Positions 23,810 through 32,890 of a DNA stretch of 64,000 nucleotides are shown here, piece after piece. Position 1 is the stretch's first letter. Each line of letters begins with the position of its first letter. The stretch comes from Rhodobiaceae bacterium UBA7804. GTDB taxonomy: Bacteria; Pseudomonadota; Alphaproteobacteria; Parvibaculales; Parvibaculaceae. Under the pieces are notes generated by a model. The model did not search any database. It worked only from the letters and a program-made list of their open reading frames with translations, and was not told where the DNA came from. A program made the translations under genes and the position numbers. The stretch is taken from contig DLCG01000002.1 of assembly GCA_002480495.1 (NCBI GenBank), positions 1 to 64,000 of the forward strand, in the 5' to 3' direction.

Positions 23810-25735
23810 TCAAGCCGGGTTATCCGGGTTCCCGTGAAAATGATCGTAAACGGCGCGCGCAACCTTGGCGCTGATGCCGTTCACGGATTCGAGGTCGGAG
23901 AGACCCGCACGCGCAACGGCACGCGCGGAGCCGAAATGCTGCAGGAGCGCGCGCTTGCGGCCCGGCCCGATGCCCGGCACTTCATCGAGCGGATTGACGC
24001 CGATGGCCCTGGAGCGGCGGGCGCGATGACTGCCGATCGCGTAGCGATGCGCTTCGTCGCGCAGGCGCTGCAGGTAGTAGAGGACGGGGTTGCGCGGCTC
24101 CATCATGAAATCGGGTTTGCCCTGCATGAAGAAACGCTCGCGTCCCGCATCGCGCTCCGGGCCCTTGGCGACGCCGACGGCGGTGACATTGTCGATGCCG
24201 AGTTCGTTCAGCACTTCGAGCGCGACCTTCAACTGGCCTGCGCCGCCGTCGATCAGAATGAGGTCGGGCCAGAGGCCCTCGCTCTGCGGCGCGTTCTCGC
24301 TTTCCTTCAGGAGACGCGTGAAGCGGCGCGTCAGCACTTCGCGCATCATGGCGTAGTCGTCGCCGGGCTCGATGTTCTCGCCCTTGATGTTGAACTTCCG
24401 GTACTGGTTCTTCATGAAGCCTTCCGGCCCCGCGACGATCATGCCGCCGACGGGCTTGGTGCCGGAAATGTGGCTGTTGTCGTAGACCTCGATGCGTCGT
24501 GGCGGCTGTTCGAGACCAAAGACCTCGGCCACGCCTTCGAGGAGTTTGCGCTGCGTGGAACTTTCCGCGAGGCGGCGTCCGAGCGCCTCGCGCGCATTGG
24601 TCAGCGCATGATCGACGAGTTCGCGCTTCTCGCCGCGGCGCGGCACGCCGACAGCGACCTTGCGCCCGGCGCGAATGGAGAGCGCTTCGGTGAGGAGGGG
24701 GCGGCCCGGCACGTCATGGCTGAGCAGCACCATGCGGGGCGGGGGACGATCCTCGTAGAACTGGGCGAGGAAGGCCTCGAGCACTTCATCGAGCGCCAGT
24801 TCCTTGTCGTGGCGCGGGAAGTAGGCGCGGTTGCCCCAGTTCTGCCCGGCGCGGAAGAAGAAGACCTGCACGCAGGTCTGGCCGCCTTCGCCCCAGGCCG
24901 CGAAGACATCCGCCTCCGTGACCGTCTGCGGATTGATGCCCTGATGGGACTGGATCTGCGTGAGCGCGCGGATGCGGTCGCGATAGATCGCAGCTCGCTC
25001 GAAATCGAGATCGGCGGCGGCCCGGTCCATGAGCCCGACGAGTTGCTGCTGCGTCTTGCGGCTGCGGCCCTTCAGAAAGGCGCGAGCCTCATCCACCAGT
25101 TCGGCATAGCCCTCTTCGCTTATCTCGCCGGTGCAGGGCGCGCTGCAGCGCTTGATCTGGAAGAGGAGGCAAGGCCGCGTACGGCTCTCGAAAACGCTGT
25201 CGGAACAGGAGCGAAGAAGAAAGGCCTTCTGCAATGCGTTCAGGGTAGCGGTGACGGCGCCTGCGCTGGCGAAGGGTCCGAAATAATCGCCCTGGCGCGA
25301 GCGGGAGCCGCGATGCTTCACCACCTGCGGGAAGGCATGGTCTCCCGTCAGGAGAATATAGGGGAACGACTTGTCGTCCCGCATGAGCACGTTGTAGCGG
25401 GGCTTCAGCCGCTTGATGAGGTTTGCTTCGAGAAGCAGGGCGTCCGTCTCGGTCGCGGTGGAGATGAACTCCATCTGCGCCGTGGTCGCGATCATGCGGG
25501 CGATACGGTTCGAATGGCCGCCGATCTTCGCGTAGCTCGAGACGCGCTTCTTCAGGCTGCGGGCCTTGCCGACATAGAGAAGCTCGCCCTTCGCGTCATA
25601 CATGCGGTAGACGCCCGGGCTATCGGGCAGGAGCTTCACCTTTTCGGCGATGAGCGCCGCGCCGGCGGGGCCGGAAGAGGGGTTCTCCGGGCCGGAATCG
25701 GGCGTTTCGCCTTGTGTCTCGTCGGTCTCGCTCAT
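23810..25735 (-). CDS. uvrC: UvrABC excinuclease subunit C
   Basis: 641 residues from ATG 25735 (MSETDETQGE); an ATG at 25807 is in frame, but the added part looks non-conserved. GIY-YIG nuclease (GVYRMYDAKGELLYVGKA, roughly 40-60), UVR motif region, RNase H-like domain with IEVYDNSHISGT and LILIDGGAGQL, and a C-terminal helix-hairpin-helix (DEVPGIGPGRKRALLQHFGS). Cuts 3' and 5' of lesions with UvrB, whose gene is 11 kb away in this window. Confidence 0.96.
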   Translation of the reverse strand: MSETDETQGETPDSGPENPSSGPAGAALIAEKVKLLPDSPGVYRMYDAKGELLYVGKARSLKKRVSSYAKIGGHSNRIARMIATTAQMEFISTATETDALLLEANLIKRLKPRYNVLMRDDKSFPYILLTGDHAFPQVVKHRGSRSRQGDYFGPFASAGAVTATLNALQKAFLLRSCSDSVFESRTRPCLLFQIKRCSAPCTGEISEEGYAELVDEARAFLKGRSRKTQQQLVGLMDRAAADLDFERAAIYRDRIRALTQIQSHQGINPQTVTEADVFAAWGEGGQTCVQVFFFRAGQNWGNRAYFPRHDKELALDEVLEAFLAQFYEDRPPPRMVLLSHDVPGRPLLTEALSIRAGRKVAVGVPRRGEKRELVDHALTNAREALGRRLAESSTQRKLLEGVAEVFGLEQPPRRIEVYDNSHISGTKPVGGMIVAGPEGFMKNQYRKFNIKGENIEPGDDYAMMREVLTRRFTRLLKESENAPQSEGLWPDLILIDGGAGQLKVALEVLNELGIDNVTAVGVAKGPERDAGRERFFMQGKPDFMMEPRNPVLYYLQRLRDEAHRYAIGSHRARRSRAIGVNPLDEVPGIGPGRKRALLQHFGSARAVARAGLSDLESVNGISAKVARAVYDHFHGNPDNPA

Positions 25736-26108
25736 CTGGCCTGTATAACACCGCTCGCGGTCCGGCGGTTCGTTCGCCGAAAGCCGATCCACAAGGCCCG
25801 CGAACATATCCGCCTGCCTGTGGATAAGTTTGTTGAAAGAGTTGGGGCCGGATGAGGCCCGATCCTGTCAACGTCTTGTAATAATTAATCTTTGTGACGC
25901 CGCCGCAAAAGGCGTCCCGTTTCAAGCCATTGAAACTTATGGGTTTTTCTGACCTATGAAATTACTCCTTTCAGGCGGGAATCACCGTCCGGCGGCCTGA
26001 GGAGCGGGGTTCCATGGCGATGCGTTGCTGTGCACAAACCTTCCGTATGCGGCATTTGGAATCCACAAACCGTTGATTCCATTGCCGCTTTCAAAGGACC
26101 TTGCAGTG
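25736..26108. other. 373-bp intergenic region, AT-rich in part, with a perfect DnaA-box match
   Basis: No gene seen. TGTGGATAA at 25819-25827 is an exact DnaA box (reverse TTATCCACA). Weaker box-like sites are TGTGCACAA (26029-26037) and GAATCCACA (26059-26067). An AT-rich patch follows near 25877-25895. The region must also hold the uvrC promoter (- strand) and the end of folB. Evidence for an origin is too thin to call one. Confidence 0.5.
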
Positions 26109-26516
26109 TCAGGAACGATTGCGGACCCGTTCGATCTCGACGCCCACGCTGACCGCTTCCGCGATCGCCGCGAGCTTTTCCACCCGCACGCGTGCCACGC
26201 GCACTCTCTCGTCCTCAAGACAGGAGCCCGCGATTCGCTCGGCCAGGGTCTCGACCAGGTTCAGATGCCCCTCGGCGACGATTTCCTTAATGCGATCCAC
26301 AACCGATTTGTAGCAGACGACATTGTCGAGGCTGTCGCCGTGCACCGCCTCGGCGACGGTGAGGTCGACATTCACGCGGATCGGCTGGGTGCCGCCCTTT
26401 TCATGCTTGTAGACGCCGATATGCGCATCGAGCAGGAGGTCGCGAACGAAGACATGGCGGATCGCCCGTTCCGCGTTCGCGATCTTGAGGGGCGCAACAT
26501 TATCGGGCTGGTTCAT
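26109..26516 (-). CDS. folB: Dihydroneopterin aldolase family protein
   Basis: 135 residues from ATG 26516 (MNQPDNVAPLK). FVRDLLLDAHIGVYKHEKG and the closing VRVEKLAAIAEA region match the FolB tunnel-fold family, which converts dihydroneopterin to 6-hydroxymethyl-dihydropterin in folate synthesis. It starts 19 bp after a pteridine-reductase-like SDR, supporting a pterin role for both. Confidence 0.9.
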   Translation of the reverse strand: MNQPDNVAPLKIANAERAIRHVFVRDLLLDAHIGVYKHEKGGTQPIRVNVDLTVAEAVHGDSLDNVVCYKSVVDRIKEIVAEGHLNLVETLAERIAGSCLEDERVRVARVRVEKLAAIAEAVSVGVEIERVRNRS

Positions 26517-26535
26517 CGGACGGTCTCTACTCGGC

Positions 26536-27294
26536 TTACTCGGGTATGGCGGTGTCGGGCGTTTCCCACGCAAGGTGCTGACCGCCGTCGAGCGCGATCA
26601 TCTGCCCGGTCATGGCGGGCGAAGCGAGAATAAACCGGATGGCGGCGCAAATCTCGTCCGGCGTAGTGCCGCGGCCGAGAATCGTGGCGCGCGACTGACG
26701 TTCGAAATCTCCGGGGGATTGGCGTGAATTAGGAAGGGTGGGGCCGGGGCCTATGGCGTTGACCCGGATGCGCGGGGCGAGGGAGCGCGCCATGACCTGC
26801 GTCATGTCCCAGAGCGCCATCTTGGAGATGGTGTAGGAAAAGAAATGGGGCGTGGGCGCCCATACGCGCTGGTCGACGATGTTGACGATGTTGCCTTCCA
26901 CGCCTTCGGGAAGCTGTGCGGCGAAGCCCTGGGAGAGAAAGGCGGGAGCGCGCAGGTTGATGTCCATATGCGCGGCCCAGCTTTCGGCCGTCATGCTGTC
27001 CGTCTCGTCGCGCTCGAACAGAGAGGCATTGTTCACGAGGAGGGAGAGGGGGCCGATGGAGGCTGCCGCGCGGGCGATCAGACCGGCAGGCGCATCCGCC
27101 TCTGCGAGGTCCGCGTTCAAGGCCGCGGCGCGGCCGCCCATGGCCTCGATTTCCTTCACGACCGCGGCGGCCTCTTCCGGCGCGCTGCGATGATGGAGCG
27201 CGACGGACCATCCGTCCGCGGCGAGGGCGAGGGCGATGGAACGCCCGATGCGGCGGGCGCCTCCCGTTACGAGTGCATTGCGCTCTCTGGTCAA
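26536..27294 (-). CDS. SDR oxidoreductase, pteridine-reductase (FolM/PTR1)-like
   Basis: About 252 residues if translation starts at the TTG at 27294 (LTRERNALVTGG); no ATG fits before the fold begins, and AGAGG lies upstream. The NADP-binding turn is TGGARRIG, the TGX3RXG variant typical of pteridine reductases, rather than TGXXXGXG. LLVNNASLF, the YTISK catalytic Tyr-Lys and the closing ALDGGQHL are visible. Directly upstream of folB, hence probable dihydromonapterin/dihydrofolate reductase. Confidence 0.82.
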   Translation of the reverse strand: MTRERNALVTGGARRIGRSIALALAADGWSVALHHRSAPEEAAAVVKEIEAMGGRAAALNADLAEADAPAGLIARAAASIGPLSLLVNNASLFERDETDSMTAESWAAHMDINLRAPAFLSQGFAAQLPEGVEGNIVNIVDQRVWAPTPHFFSYTISKMALWDMTQVMARSLAPRIRVNAIGPGPTLPNSRQSPGDFERQSRATILGRGTTPDEICAAIRFILASPAMTGQMIALDGGQHLAWETPDTAIPE

Positions 27295-27304
27295 ATCGCC
27301 TCTC

Positions 27305-28363
27305 TCAGGCCGCGCCGGGCATGTGGCCCAGAGCGAACATGGCATAGAGGTAGGCGCCATAGGACGCGAGGAACAGGACGCCCGCGAAACGCCCGACCTT
27401 CCCGCCCGTCATGGCGAAGGGAAGGAGAAGCACCACGGCTCCGAGCATGACCCAGAGATGGAAGGTGAGGAAGTCCGGCGAGACGGGCAGCGGCGCGATG
27501 AGCGCGGTTATGCCCAGAATGGCCAGGATGTTCATGATGTTGCTGCCGATGATGTTGCCCACGACCACATCGTCATTGCGGCGGAAGACCGCCATGACGG
27601 AAGTCGCCAGCTCGGGCAGCGAGGTGCCGACGGCGATGAGCGACAGGCCGATTACGGCGTCCGAAACGCCGAATACCTGAGCGATTTCCGTGCCGCCATC
27701 GACGACGAAACGCGCGCCGATGGGCAAGCCCGCGATGCCGATGAGAAGCTTCAGCGCGATGGAGCGGCGCGAGAGATTTTCCCGAGGCAGGTCGCCATGC
27801 GGCAGGTCGTGAGTGTCCACATCGGCGGGCTTTGCGAAAGCATCGTAGGGCTGACCGGGCTCGGGCAGGGTTTCATCGTCGATGGCGGCGAGAGGCGAGG
27901 GGCTGTGCGGGTTCATGCGCGCGTCCCAGCCCGAATAGACGAGATAGGTAGCAAGGAGCGCGAGGAGAAGCACGCCCTGCCAGAAGCCGAGCGGGCCGAC
28001 GAAGCAGAGCACGATGAGAAGCACGCTCGCGCCCATCATGATGAGCATGTTGTGCGGGACCGTGCGGCCGGTGCAGGCGATGGGCAGGATGAGAGCGGGA
28101 AGGCCGAGGATGAGCAGAATGTTCGCGATGTTGGAGCCGACGACATTGCCGAGCGCGATGCCGGGGGCACCTGCAAGGGCGGCACGAACCGAAACGAGAA
28201 GTTCCGGCGCGGAGGTGCCGAAGGCGACGATGGTGAGCGCGATCAGGAGCGGCGAGACACCGTATCGCGCGGCGAGCGCCGAAGCGCCCCGCACCAGAAA
28301 GTCGCCACATATGATGAGCAGGACGAGGCCGCCCGCGAGATAGAACCAGGATGAATCAGGCAT
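27305..28363 (-). CDS. Calcium/sodium antiporter (CaCA family, YrbG-like)
   Basis: 352 residues, ten or eleven hydrophobic helices. The two alpha-repeats each carry the ion-binding signature: GTSAPELLVSVRA in the N half and GTSLPELATSVMA in the C half, each followed by GNxxGSNIxNI. The two halves are joined by a hydrophilic loop of about 60 residues. Inner membrane. It ends 10 bp before the SDR start, so it may head the antiporter-SDR-folB run. Confidence 0.93.
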   Translation of the reverse strand: MPDSSWFYLAGGLVLLIICGDFLVRGASALAARYGVSPLLIALTIVAFGTSAPELLVSVRAALAGAPGIALGNVVGSNIANILLILGLPALILPIACTGRTVPHNMLIMMGASVLLIVLCFVGPLGFWQGVLLLALLATYLVYSGWDARMNPHSPSPLAAIDDETLPEPGQPYDAFAKPADVDTHDLPHGDLPRENLSRRSIALKLLIGIAGLPIGARFVVDGGTEIAQVFGVSDAVIGLSLIAVGTSLPELATSVMAVFRRNDDVVVGNIIGSNIMNILAILGITALIAPLPVSPDFLTFHLWVMLGAVVLLLPFAMTGGKVGRFAGVLFLASYGAYLYAMFALGHMPGAA

Positions 28364-28613
28364 TCGCGGCCCCTGAAGCGATCGCGGAACGGGATGTGTG
28401 GCGGGGGCTGCCTGGACATGGTCTTACGCTGCGGGCTACACGGCTTCCGGTCCGCATATCGATGCTGATCCTCATGTTCTTGCTGGGTCCGCCCCCCGGT
28501 CCCCTTGAGAGGCATATAGGGGGACAAAGGCCGCAAGGCAAGAATCCCGCAGGTTTCTAGGCATCGGAGCCTCGATTTGCGCTACTCTGGCAACAGGCTG
28601 GTTTGGCGGCGAG

Positions 28614-30389
28614 GTGACAGTGGAAAGCGATGTTCTGACCGCGGAGGCGGCCGTGGAAGCGGTCGCGGGAGGCATCCACGTTCCCTATCTGACGGAAGTC
28701 ATCGTCTTCCTGATCGCGGCCGTGGCCGTGATGCCGCTTTTCCACTGGTTCCGTGCGAGTACGGTTCTCGGCTATCTCTTCATCGGAGCGCTGATCGGGC
28801 CGCACGGCTTTGCGCTGATCGGAAATGCGGAGGGCATTGCCCAGATCGGGGAACTGGGCGTCGTCTTCCTGCTCTTTACCATCGGGCTCGAGCTTTCGTG
28901 GCAGCGGCTGCGCGCCATGCGAACGCTGGTGCTCGGGCTTGGCGGGACACAGGTGGCGGTCTGCGGGGGGGCGCTGACGGGTCTCTTCATGCTGGCCGGG
29001 CTGTCCGGGCCGGCCTCCGCCATCCTGGGCTTCGCGCTTGCGCTTTCCTCCACGGCGATCGTGACGCAGCTTCTTATCGAGCGCGGCGAATTCGCCACGC
29101 AGCCGGGGCGCATCGCCTTCTCGATCCTGCTGATGCAGGACCTTGCCGTCGTTCCCATCCTCGTCATGGTCTCGATCTTCAGCGCCTATGCGCAGGGCGG
29201 CGACGAGGTGAACGTGTTCAGCCTGGCGGGCATGGCGGTGCTCAAGGCGGTGGTGGCGGTGGCGCTGATCCTGACGGTGGGGCGCTATTTCCTGCGCTGG
29301 ATCTATGGCGTCGTGGCGCGGACGAAGAATCCGGAGCTCTTTCTCGCGCTGTCGCTGCTGGCGGCGCTGCTGACCGCCGTCGCGACGGGGGCGGCGGGGC
29401 TTTCCATGGCGCTTGGCGCCTTCCTCGCGGGGCTGCTTCTGTCGGACACGGAATTCCGGCCGCAGATCGAGACGGATATACAGCCCTTCAAGGCGCTGCT
29501 GCTCGGGCTCTTCTTCATCAGCGTGGGCATCGGGATGGACTTCACGGTGCTGCGCGACAATTTCGACGCGGTGCTGGGGCTGATCGCCGTGTTCCTCGTG
29601 CTGAAGACGCTTCTCATCGCGGGGCTGACCTTCGCCTTCGGGCAGTCGCGCATCTGCTCGCTGCGCACGGGGCTGCTGCTCGCCTCGGGGGGCGAGTTCG
29701 CCTTCGTGGTGATCGCGGGGGCGGCGGATGGCGGCGTGGTGCCGGTGCCGGTCGCGCATGTGGTGCAGCTGTCGGCCGCCGTGTCGATGGCGCTGACGCC
29801 TCTGCTGGCGACGCTGGGAGCGCTGCTGCAGAAGCGGCTCGACGGTCTGCAGGGCGACAGGGAGCGCAATGCGGACAGCGCGGTCGAAGGGCTCGAGTCG
29901 CATGTCATCATCGCGGGTTATGGACGGGTGGGGCGCACCATCGGCTCGCTGCTTCGCGAGCAGCAACTGCCCTTCGTGGCGCTCGACCTCGATCCGTTGC
30001 GCTCGCGCGCGGCGCGGCACAGGGGCGAGCTCGTCTATTACGGCGATGCGGCGCGGCCGGAAATGCTGGAGCGGGTGGGCGTGGAAAGGGCGTCGGCGAT
30101 CGTGGTGACGCTGGACGACAGCGCGGCGGCGAGCCGGCTCGTCAAGGCGCTGCGCGCGAAGTGGCCCAAGGTGCCGATATTCGCGCGGGCGAGGGACCGC
30201 GAGCACATGCACGAACTGGAAGCGGCGGGCGCGACGGCGGTTGTGCATGAGGCACTGGAAGCCTCGCTCCAGCTTTCGGGTCATGTGCTGCGCTCGCTCG
30301 GCGCGCCGGGCGAGGCGACGGCCACGCTGATCGAAAGAGTGCGCCACGAAGTCTATGAGCGGCAGGAAGCGGCCGAGGAGGCGCGGTAG
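28614..30389 (+). CDS. Monovalent cation:proton antiporter, CPA2 family (KefB/KefC-like) with TrkA-N domain
   Basis: 591 residues with a GTG start at 28614 (GTG 28620 also possible). About 12 transmembrane helices, with GLELSWQRL and FALALSSTAIVTQLL typical of CPA2 exchangers; from residue about 430 a cytosolic Rossmann domain HVIIAGYGRVGRTIGSLL (TrkA-N/RCK). Likely potassium efflux or K+/H+ exchange controlled by nucleotide or glutathione adducts. Divergent from the CaCA antiporter across 250 bp. Confidence 0.93.
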   Translation: MTVESDVLTAEAAVEAVAGGIHVPYLTEVIVFLIAAVAVMPLFHWFRASTVLGYLFIGALIGPHGFALIGNAEGIAQIGELGVVFLLFTIGLELSWQRLRAMRTLVLGLGGTQVAVCGGALTGLFMLAGLSGPASAILGFALALSSTAIVTQLLIERGEFATQPGRIAFSILLMQDLAVVPILVMVSIFSAYAQGGDEVNVFSLAGMAVLKAVVAVALILTVGRYFLRWIYGVVARTKNPELFLALSLLAALLTAVATGAAGLSMALGAFLAGLLLSDTEFRPQIETDIQPFKALLLGLFFISVGIGMDFTVLRDNFDAVLGLIAVFLVLKTLLIAGLTFAFGQSRICSLRTGLLLASGGEFAFVVIAGAADGGVVPVPVAHVVQLSAAVSMALTPLLATLGALLQKRLDGLQGDRERNADSAVEGLESHVIIAGYGRVGRTIGSLLREQQLPFVALDLDPLRSRAARHRGELVYYGDAARPEMLERVGVERASAIVVTLDDSAAASRLVKALRAKWPKVPIFARARDREHMHELEAAGATAVVHEALEASLQLSGHVLRSLGAPGEATATLIERVRHEVYERQEAAEEAR

Positions 30390-30407
30390 GCTCCGCGCGC
30401 CGCGGGA

Positions 30408-30761
30408 TCAGGCCTCGTAGATCGCGTAATGCTTGCGCGTGCGCTCGACGACTTCCCAGACGCCCTTGAAGCCCGCGGGGATAACGAAGGCATCGCCCTG
30501 GCGCACCGTCATGGGCTCGCCGCCAGCGGGCGTGATGCGGCTCACGCCTTCGAGGATGTGGCAGAATTCATGCTCGGTATATTCGATGCGCCACTCGCCC
30601 GGCTCACTCTCCCAAATGCCTGAAAAGAACTTGCCGTCCGGCGAGGAATAGAGATTCCAGACGCGGTTGCGCGGCTTGCCGGACAGGACCCGGGCGGGGT
30701 CCGGCGCTCCCTTCTCCGGGGCGATCTCGGTGATGTCGAAGGGGACCGGCAGGATCGGCAT
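30408..30761 (-). CDS. Cupin-domain protein
   Basis: 117 residues from ATG 30761 (GGGAG upstream). Single cupin: EHEFCHILEGVSRITPAGGE and the second motif GDAFVIPAGFKGVWEV. The metal set is degenerate: the first motif keeps Glu and His, while the His of the second is absent, as in DUF861/(S)-ureidoglycine-type cupins. Small cytosolic protein of unknown role. Convergent with the antiporter gene, 18 bp apart. Confidence 0.87.
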   Translation of the reverse strand: MPILPVPFDITEIAPEKGAPDPARVLSGKPRNRVWNLYSSPDGKFFSGIWESEPGEWRIEYTEHEFCHILEGVSRITPAGGEPMTVRQGDAFVIPAGFKGVWEVVERTRKHYAIYEA

Positions 30762-30899
30762 TGTGATTTCTCCCTGATCAGTTTTCACGAAGCCTAACAT
30801 GGCGGTTTTTCTGGCCGGAAGCTTGCGTGACCCTGCCTGAGACGATCCCGGCTGTCCCGAATGGAGACAGTTCCGGCGGGGCAGTATCAGGAGTGGACG

Positions 30900-32138
30900 A
30901 TGAGCGTTTCGAGCGAGGAGATACTGGACAGACCGGCGCGCCTGGGGCGGCGGCGCCCGAGGGGAACCACGGCCCGCTTCCGAGCCGGATATGACGCGCG
31001 GCTCGCCCATGCGGCGGGGATCACGCTCTATGAAAGTTTCGAGGCGGCGGAGCCCGTCTGGCGCGAATTCGAGACACATGCGGCGGGAACGGCCTTCCAG
31101 AGTTTCGACTGGCTTTCCGCCTGGTACCGCCATGTGGGGCGGGAGCTCGGCGTGACACCCGCTATCGCGGTGGTCACGCGGCAGGGCGCGCCGCTGATGC
31201 TTGCGCCGCTCGGCATCGAGCGCCGCTTCGGGCTGTCGCTTCTCGTCTGGATGGGCGGGCGGCTTGCCGACTACAAGGGGCCGCTTCTCGCACCCGATTT
31301 CGAGGCGCGGCTCGATGTGGAATTCGCGACGCTGTGGCGGCAGATCCGCCGGGCGCTGCCGCGCCACGACCTCGTGATGCTGGACAGCCAGCCCGTGTCG
31401 CTCGGGACGCCCGCGGCGCCGTTCGGCAATCCCTTCGCCGCGCTTTCAGCCTCGCCCGCGCCGGACGCGGCCTATGTCTTCGATCTTCCCGAGACGTTCG
31501 AGGAATTCTCGCAGCGCTACCGCGCGGAGACGCGGCGCATCGATCGCTCCAAATTCCGCAAGCTGGAGGCGGAAGGCGAAGTGAGCTTCCGCATCGCGGC
31601 GACGCCGGAAGAACGCGTGGCGATGACGGAGGAAATTCTCGCGCGCAAGGCGGAACAGCTCGCCCAGCAGGGCATTTCGTCGATCTTCGAGGAGGAGAAC
31701 TATCTCGCCGCCTGGCGCGACCTTGCGGGCCTGCCGGACGAGCGCAAGCTGCTGGAAGTGGCGGAGCTTCGCCTCGACGGCGCGTTCCTTTCGGGCAGCG
31801 TTTCCCATGTCTGGCGCGGCCGCAGCACGCTGATGGTGCATACATACGATCACGAGACGCTGCCGAAGCTCTCGCCCGGACGGCTGCACCTGCTGAAACA
31901 TCTGCAATCGAGCATCGATCGCGGAATCGATGTCTACGATCTCTCGGTCGGCTATGCCGCCTACAAGGAAAGTTTCTGCGACACTCCGATGGAGATGCGC
32001 AATGCGATTGCGGGGGCGAGCCTTGCCGGACATGGCGCGGCGGCGGCGATCCGCGCGGCGCTCGCGGCGAAGCGGCTGATCAAGAACGATCCCAGGCTCA
32101 TGAGCCTCGTGCAGAAGGCGAGGGCGCGGCTCGCCTGA
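30900..32138 (+). CDS. GNAT-like acyltransferase of the BcsL/CelD type
   Basis: 412 residues from ATG 30900 (CAGGAG nine bases before). Two GNAT-like halves; AGTAFQSFDWLSAWYRHVG in the N half and YRAETRRIDRSKFRKLE then LMVHTYDHETLPKLSPGRLH in the C half are typical of the 'acetyltransferase involved in cellulose biosynthesis' family. Such proteins often act in exopolysaccharide or lipid acylation. No polysaccharide genes are next to it, so substrate is unknown. Confidence 0.85.
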   Translation: MSVSSEEILDRPARLGRRRPRGTTARFRAGYDARLAHAAGITLYESFEAAEPVWREFETHAAGTAFQSFDWLSAWYRHVGRELGVTPAIAVVTRQGAPLMLAPLGIERRFGLSLLVWMGGRLADYKGPLLAPDFEARLDVEFATLWRQIRRALPRHDLVMLDSQPVSLGTPAAPFGNPFAALSASPAPDAAYVFDLPETFEEFSQRYRAETRRIDRSKFRKLEAEGEVSFRIAATPEERVAMTEEILARKAEQLAQQGISSIFEEENYLAAWRDLAGLPDERKLLEVAELRLDGAFLSGSVSHVWRGRSTLMVHTYDHETLPKLSPGRLHLLKHLQSSIDRGIDVYDLSVGYAAYKESFCDTPMEMRNAIAGASLAGHGAAAAIRAALAAKRLIKNDPRLMSLVQKARARLA

Positions 32139-32142
32139 TCCA

Positions 32143-32171
32143 TTATATTGACATTTATATTGCCAATATAA
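32143..32171. promoter_or_regulatory. Array of three TTATATTG half-sites
   Basis: TTATATTG at 32143-32150 and 32155-32162 (direct repeat, 12-bp step), then its reverse complement CAATATAA at 32164-32171, making a 17-bp palindrome with one central base. It lies in the 76-bp gap after the acyltransferase and 44 bp before the next start codon. TTGACA (32148-32153) and TATAAT (32167-32172) overlap the array, but at 13-bp spacing. Candidate operator. Confidence 0.6.
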
Positions 32172-32214
32172 TGGGCGGGCCATAGACTTCCTCCGTTTCA
32201 GGAGGACCTTTCAC

Positions 32215-32823
32215 ATGCCGCGCCTTACCGGACCCCGCCTTCTCGCCGCCGCGCTGGCGGTTCTCTACGCCTTTTTCTGGCTCTGGTACGGCGGACAGGG
32301 ACGGCCGCTCTCGGACACGGAAATCCGGCATTACCTCGCGCGCTTCGACGAGATCGGGCCGGGCGACGGCTCGCTTCGCGTGCGTGCGCAGTTCGAGGCC
32401 TGGATGCGGAAGGACGACGGCAACGAGTTCTTCATGGTGAACCTCATCGACGAGCCGGCGGACCTCGCGAAGGAGGCGGCCTATAACGAGGCGATCCTGC
32501 CGCAGCTTTTCCTTCGCGCTTCCTTCCCTGTCTTCATGGTGCGGCCCTTCACGGATTTCATCGAGCCGGAAGGGCATCACACATGGGATATGGTGGCGGT
32601 GATGCGCTACCGGAGCCTGCGCGACCTGCTCAACGTCATCGCGGGGCCGGATGCGGAAAGGCTGCGCGACCTCAAGGAAGGATCGGTGGCGAAGACGCAT
32701 GTCTTCCCGGCGCATATGGTCTTCAGCTTCGTCTGGGTGCGGTTCATCGCCGCCGTGCTTCTCATTGCGTTCGGCGTGGCGCTGCATTTCGCGCTGAGGC
32801 CGTTCGGCTGGTACCGAAGGTAG
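32215..32823 (+). CDS. Membrane-anchored protein of unknown function
   Basis: 202 residues; CAGGAGG Shine-Dalgarno. N-terminal helix (about 8-26) and C-terminal helix (about 172-195) flank a soluble domain of about 140 residues, probably periplasmic, containing FFMVNLIDEPADL and TWDMVAVMRYRSLRDL. The second phrase resembles dimeric alpha-beta barrel (DUF1330-like) proteins. No catalytic motif recognised. A TTATATTG array lies upstream. Confidence 0.8.
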   Translation: MPRLTGPRLLAAALAVLYAFFWLWYGGQGRPLSDTEIRHYLARFDEIGPGDGSLRVRAQFEAWMRKDDGNEFFMVNLIDEPADLAKEAAYNEAILPQLFLRASFPVFMVRPFTDFIEPEGHHTWDMVAVMRYRSLRDLLNVIAGPDAERLRDLKEGSVAKTHVFPAHMVFSFVWVRFIAAVLLIAFGVALHFALRPFGWYRR

Positions 32824-32838
32824 GAGCTTTCCCCCCAC

Positions 32839-32885
32839 CCGGGAAATTCGAAGATGAATTTCCCGGCCTCCCCGCGAGGGGGAGG
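32839..32885. repeat. Two adjacent hairpins
   Basis: CCGGGAAATTC (32839-32849) pairs with GAATTTCCCGG (32856-32866). CCTCCCC (32867-32873) then pairs with GGGGAGG (32879-32885). It lies between convergent genes (membrane protein stop 32823, - strand gene end 32891). No T tract; a repeat element or a bidirectional transcription end. Confidence 0.65.
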
Positions 32886-32890
32886 CGAAT

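Noticed and set aside
23168..25855. Long open frame on the + strand opposite uvrC and pgsA
   Set aside because: Its reading is a shadow of the GC-rich codon pattern of uvrC; the uvrC product has full domain architecture, while the opposite product is low-complexity and family-less.
25736..26108. Calling an origin of replication
   Set aside because: One exact DnaA box and two weak ones are not enough, and flanking genes are not those usually beside alphaproteobacterial oriC.
28557..30347. Long - strand open frame opposite the CPA2 antiporter
   Set aside because: Product is almost all Arg, His, Glu and Gln with no fold signal; the antiporter on the + strand has helices and a Rossmann domain.
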